Source: Spirochaetaceae bacterium bin103
Lineage (GTDB): Bacteria > Spirochaetota > Spirochaetia > SZUA-6 > Bin103
NCBI GenBank assembly: GCA_002238925.1
Contig: MPNH01000017.1
Coordinates: 16,443-80,442, forward strand
Reading direction: 5' to 3'
DNA: 64,000 nucleotides
In this document: piece by piece, positions 62,362 through 64,000 of the stretch
Layout of the letters: each line of letters opens with the position of its first letter
How positions within the stretch are numbered: position 1 is the stretch's first letter
Position numbers and translations under genes: made by a program
The notes under the pieces: generated by a model
Seen by the model: only the letters and a program-made list of their open reading frames with translations
What the model was told of the DNA's origin: nothing
Databases searched by the model: none

Positions 62362-63299
62362 GCGGGCCGGATCCTACGGCGGCTCAGGCGGCTGCATCGG
62401 CAAGAAGGGGGACGCTTCGCGACCTGTTGCCACGGCTGTTCCGGGAAAAGAAGCTGGGTGCGGTGGGCATGATCATTGTCCTGGTGTTTCTCCTGGTGGG
62501 CGTGTTTGCCGACGTGCTCGCCCCCGCCGACATCAGAGAACGCAATCTCATGCACGCCCTTGAAGGACCGTCCGCCCAGTTTCCCCTGGGCACCGACCAT
62601 ATCGGGCGCGACCTGCTCAGCCGCGTCATCCACGGGGCTCGCATCTCCATGATCGTGGGGGTGGGAGCCGTCGCCATCGGCCTGGTCATTGCCCTTTTCT
62701 TCGGCCTGCTCTCCGGCTACTGGGGTGGCGTGTTCGACCTTCTGGTGCAGCGGTTGGTCGATGCCTGGCTTACCTTTCCGTGGCTGTTTATCGTCCTGAC
62801 CGTGATGTCGCTGCTGGGACAGGGGATGGTGCAGATGACGGTCGTCCTGGGCGCGTTCACGGGCATCGGCAACATCCGCACGGTACGCGGCGTGGTTCTG
62901 AGCACCCGGCAGAACGCGTACGTGGAGGCGGCGCAGGCCATCGGCTGCCGGACCTGGAGGATCCTCCTTCGCCACATCCTTCCCCAGGTGTGGCCGCCCA
63001 TCATCGTCGTGTTTACGGTTTCCCTCGGTGCGGTGATCCTGAGCGAGTCGACCATCAGCTTCCTCGGCTTCGGCATCCCGCCACCGCAGCCGAGCTGGGG
63101 CGGCATGCTGAGCCTGGAAGGCCGCACCTACATGGAGGTAGCCCCGCTGCTCGCGCTGTGGCCCGGCCTGTCCCTCGCCATCGTCGTGTTCGGGATCAAC
63201 ATGTTCGGCGACGCCCTGAGAGACCTGCTCGACCCGCGGCTGACCGGCGGCGCCGGCCGCCTGCGAGCCGCCAAGGTGCGGAAACGCTCCAAGCCCTAG
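62358..63299 (+). CDS. ABC transporter permease, OppC/DppC type (operon E)
   Basis: 313 residues from ATG 62358 (ATGA overlap). Motifs: LFREKKLGAVGMIIVLVFLL, FPLGTDHIGRDLLSR, the EAA loop EAAQAIGCRTWRILLRHILP, FGIPPPQPSWGGMLSLEGR and the FGDALRDLLDPRLTGG end. A broken Fic gene follows on the other strand, so operon E also has no ATPase. Confidence 0.92.
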   Translation: MSGPDPTAAQAAASARRGTLRDLLPRLFREKKLGAVGMIIVLVFLLVGVFADVLAPADIRERNLMHALEGPSAQFPLGTDHIGRDLLSRVIHGARISMIVGVGAVAIGLVIALFFGLLSGYWGGVFDLLVQRLVDAWLTFPWLFIVLTVMSLLGQGMVQMTVVLGAFTGIGNIRTVRGVVLSTRQNAYVEAAQAIGCRTWRILLRHILPQVWPPIIVVFTVSLGAVILSESTISFLGFGIPPPQPSWGGMLSLEGRTYMEVAPLLALWPGLSLAIVVFGINMFGDALRDLLDPRLTGGAGRLRAAKVRKRSKP

Positions 63300-63309
63300 T
63301 TTTGTCTAG

Positions 63310-63728
63310 TTATGGGGAGGCGGCAAGCCGGTAGCTGGTGCTGCGGCCGCGGCCGGGGTTGCGGACGATGATGGCACGTGCGAGCAGGTCGCGGATGTCG
63401 CGCAACGCGGTGTCGGTCGAGCACTTGGCGAGCTTGGCGTACTTCGAGGTAGTGAGGTGGCAGTGGTGTCGATACCGAGCCGGCGGGCGATAGACGAGCG
63501 CACTTCGCCGGGGTCGAGGTGCTCGCCCTCTATGGCCGAGGAGCGCACCACCTCGTCGGTGAGCGCGGCAATGTTCGTCTCGGCCCGCACGTCGAATCCC
63601 AGCGCCTCCACGCTGCCGAGGTGTCTGCCCTGCAGGTGGCGCACGCCCGCAAGCACGCTCGTCAGAGCCGCGTCGTCCCAAGTGAACCGCGGCCACTCCG
63701 CCCTGTCATGGATCCATGCCTTATTCAC
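63310..63728 (-). pseudogene. Fic/DOC protein gene with the catalytic core deleted
   Basis: From GTG 63728 the frame encodes the N-terminal Fic-associated (DUF4172-like) region (KAWIHDRAEWPRFTWDDAAL) and the inhibitory-helix motif SSAIEGEHLDPGEVRSSIAR. At about 63460 it changes frame, and the C-terminal winged-helix end of the same family continues (LTTSKYAKLAKCSTDTALRD, then GRGRSTSYRLAASP, stop 63310). The whole central Fic domain with HPFxxGNGR, which would transfer AMP to target proteins, is missing. The gene is dead, but the self-inhibiting helix and the DNA-binding-like end remain recognisable. Confidence 0.8.
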
Positions 63729-63922
63729 CCGCAAACTACGCGGCGAATGCTCCCGGCGTCCGGCAATCGAGGCAAGCCAATCGCCGCAAACCATGCGGTG
63801 ATTAACGGGCACATTCACCGCACGCGTCCGCTCGGTGGGTGCCGACGCGGTTACTTGCCGTGCCCGTGGTCCGTGCAAGATGGGCGAAGCGGCATGACGA
63901 GCGCCCAGCTTGGCCCGTCGCG

Positions 63923-64000
63923 TTACGCCTCCTTCGCCGGTCCCTCCCCGGTAATGACCTCCACCAGTTCCCGCCAGCCCGCATCCCCCGATCCCAACTC
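63923..64000 (-). CDS. C-terminal end of a gene cut by the window edge
   Basis: Twenty-five codons read ELGSGDAGWRELVEVITGEG, then PAKEA and a stop at 63923. Composition and codon pattern look coding, but the fragment is too short to name. The gene would run in from beyond the right edge on the minus strand. Confidence 0.45.
   Translation of the reverse strand, partial: ELGSGDAGWRELVEVITGEGPAKEA

Noticed and set aside
1..64000. CRISPR arrays, rRNA, tRNA, and insertion sequences with transposase
   Set aside because: No regularly spaced repeats, no rRNA or tRNA signatures and no transposase or integrase gene were seen, although short tRNAs could be missed by eye.

Overview
The window is a 64 kb piece of a GC-rich bacterial genome dominated by peptide/opine-type ABC transporters and secondary-metabolite or sugar-acid catabolic enzymes. 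Several exported solute-binding proteins have a short signal peptide followed at once by an Ala/Glu/Gly-rich stretch (for example VWASPAAEEG, SAWAAGEGEEG), which resembles exported proteins of Spirochaetota. Together with the phytanoyl-CoA dioxygenase-like enzymes, enolase-superfamily and Gfo/Idh/MocA enzymes, RCC1 and FG-GAP repeat proteins and many toxin-antitoxin remnants, this suggests a free-living or host-associated (for example marine invertebrate symbiont) spirochaete. That assignment is inference; no rRNA or tRNA gene is visible to test it.

Layout. 1-7.4 kb: a phytanoyl-CoA dioxygenase-like enzyme cut by the window edge, a low-GC HTH/ATPase/STAS-like regulator, a GH127-like glycosidase, and a minus-strand operon (Gfo/Idh oxidoreductase, enolase-superfamily dehydratase, NAD epimerase). 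7.6-8.2 kb: a membrane-anchored coiled-coil protein with 33-bp repeats. 8.3-16.2 kb: a complete minus-strand peptide transporter operon (binding protein, two permeases, two ATPases) that runs on into a methyltransferase and a haloacid dehalogenase. 16.4-21.3 kb: a frameshifted zinc dehydrogenase, an N-terminally cut ATP-binding regulator, an amidase and an MFS exporter. 21.6-27.5 kb: a B12-radical SAM protein followed by a patchwork of toxin-like genes, gene fragments and direct repeats. 27.6-32.0 kb: a glutamate dehydrogenase-type enzyme, then an alcohol dehydrogenase / dioxygenase / short-chain dehydrogenase operon. 32.0-32.5 kb: a MazEF-like pair.

32.7-63.3 kb: a plus-strand array of solute-binding protein + permease B + permease C operons. 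Four are intact (32.7, 37.3, 49.5, 59.5 kb), one has decayed (43.6-45.8 kb), and one survives only as a 3' scar (47.3 kb). None has ATPase genes, so the products presumably borrow ATPases encoded elsewhere, possibly the OppD/OppF pair at 9.9-12.0 kb. Most binding-protein/permease junctions carry a GC-rich hairpin. Between the operons lie a small secreted protein, a vanadium-type haloperoxidase/PAP2 protein, an aldolase plus VOC protein pair, a secreted FG-GAP/UnbV protein, an RCC1-repeat protein and a fatty-acid desaturase. The most unusual gene is at 53.2-56.4 kb: an ArsP/DUF318-like membrane permease fused to a CRTAC1-like FG-GAP/UnbV ectodomain, directly behind one transporter operon. The window ends with a Fic gene that has lost its catalytic core and the last codons of another minus-strand gene.
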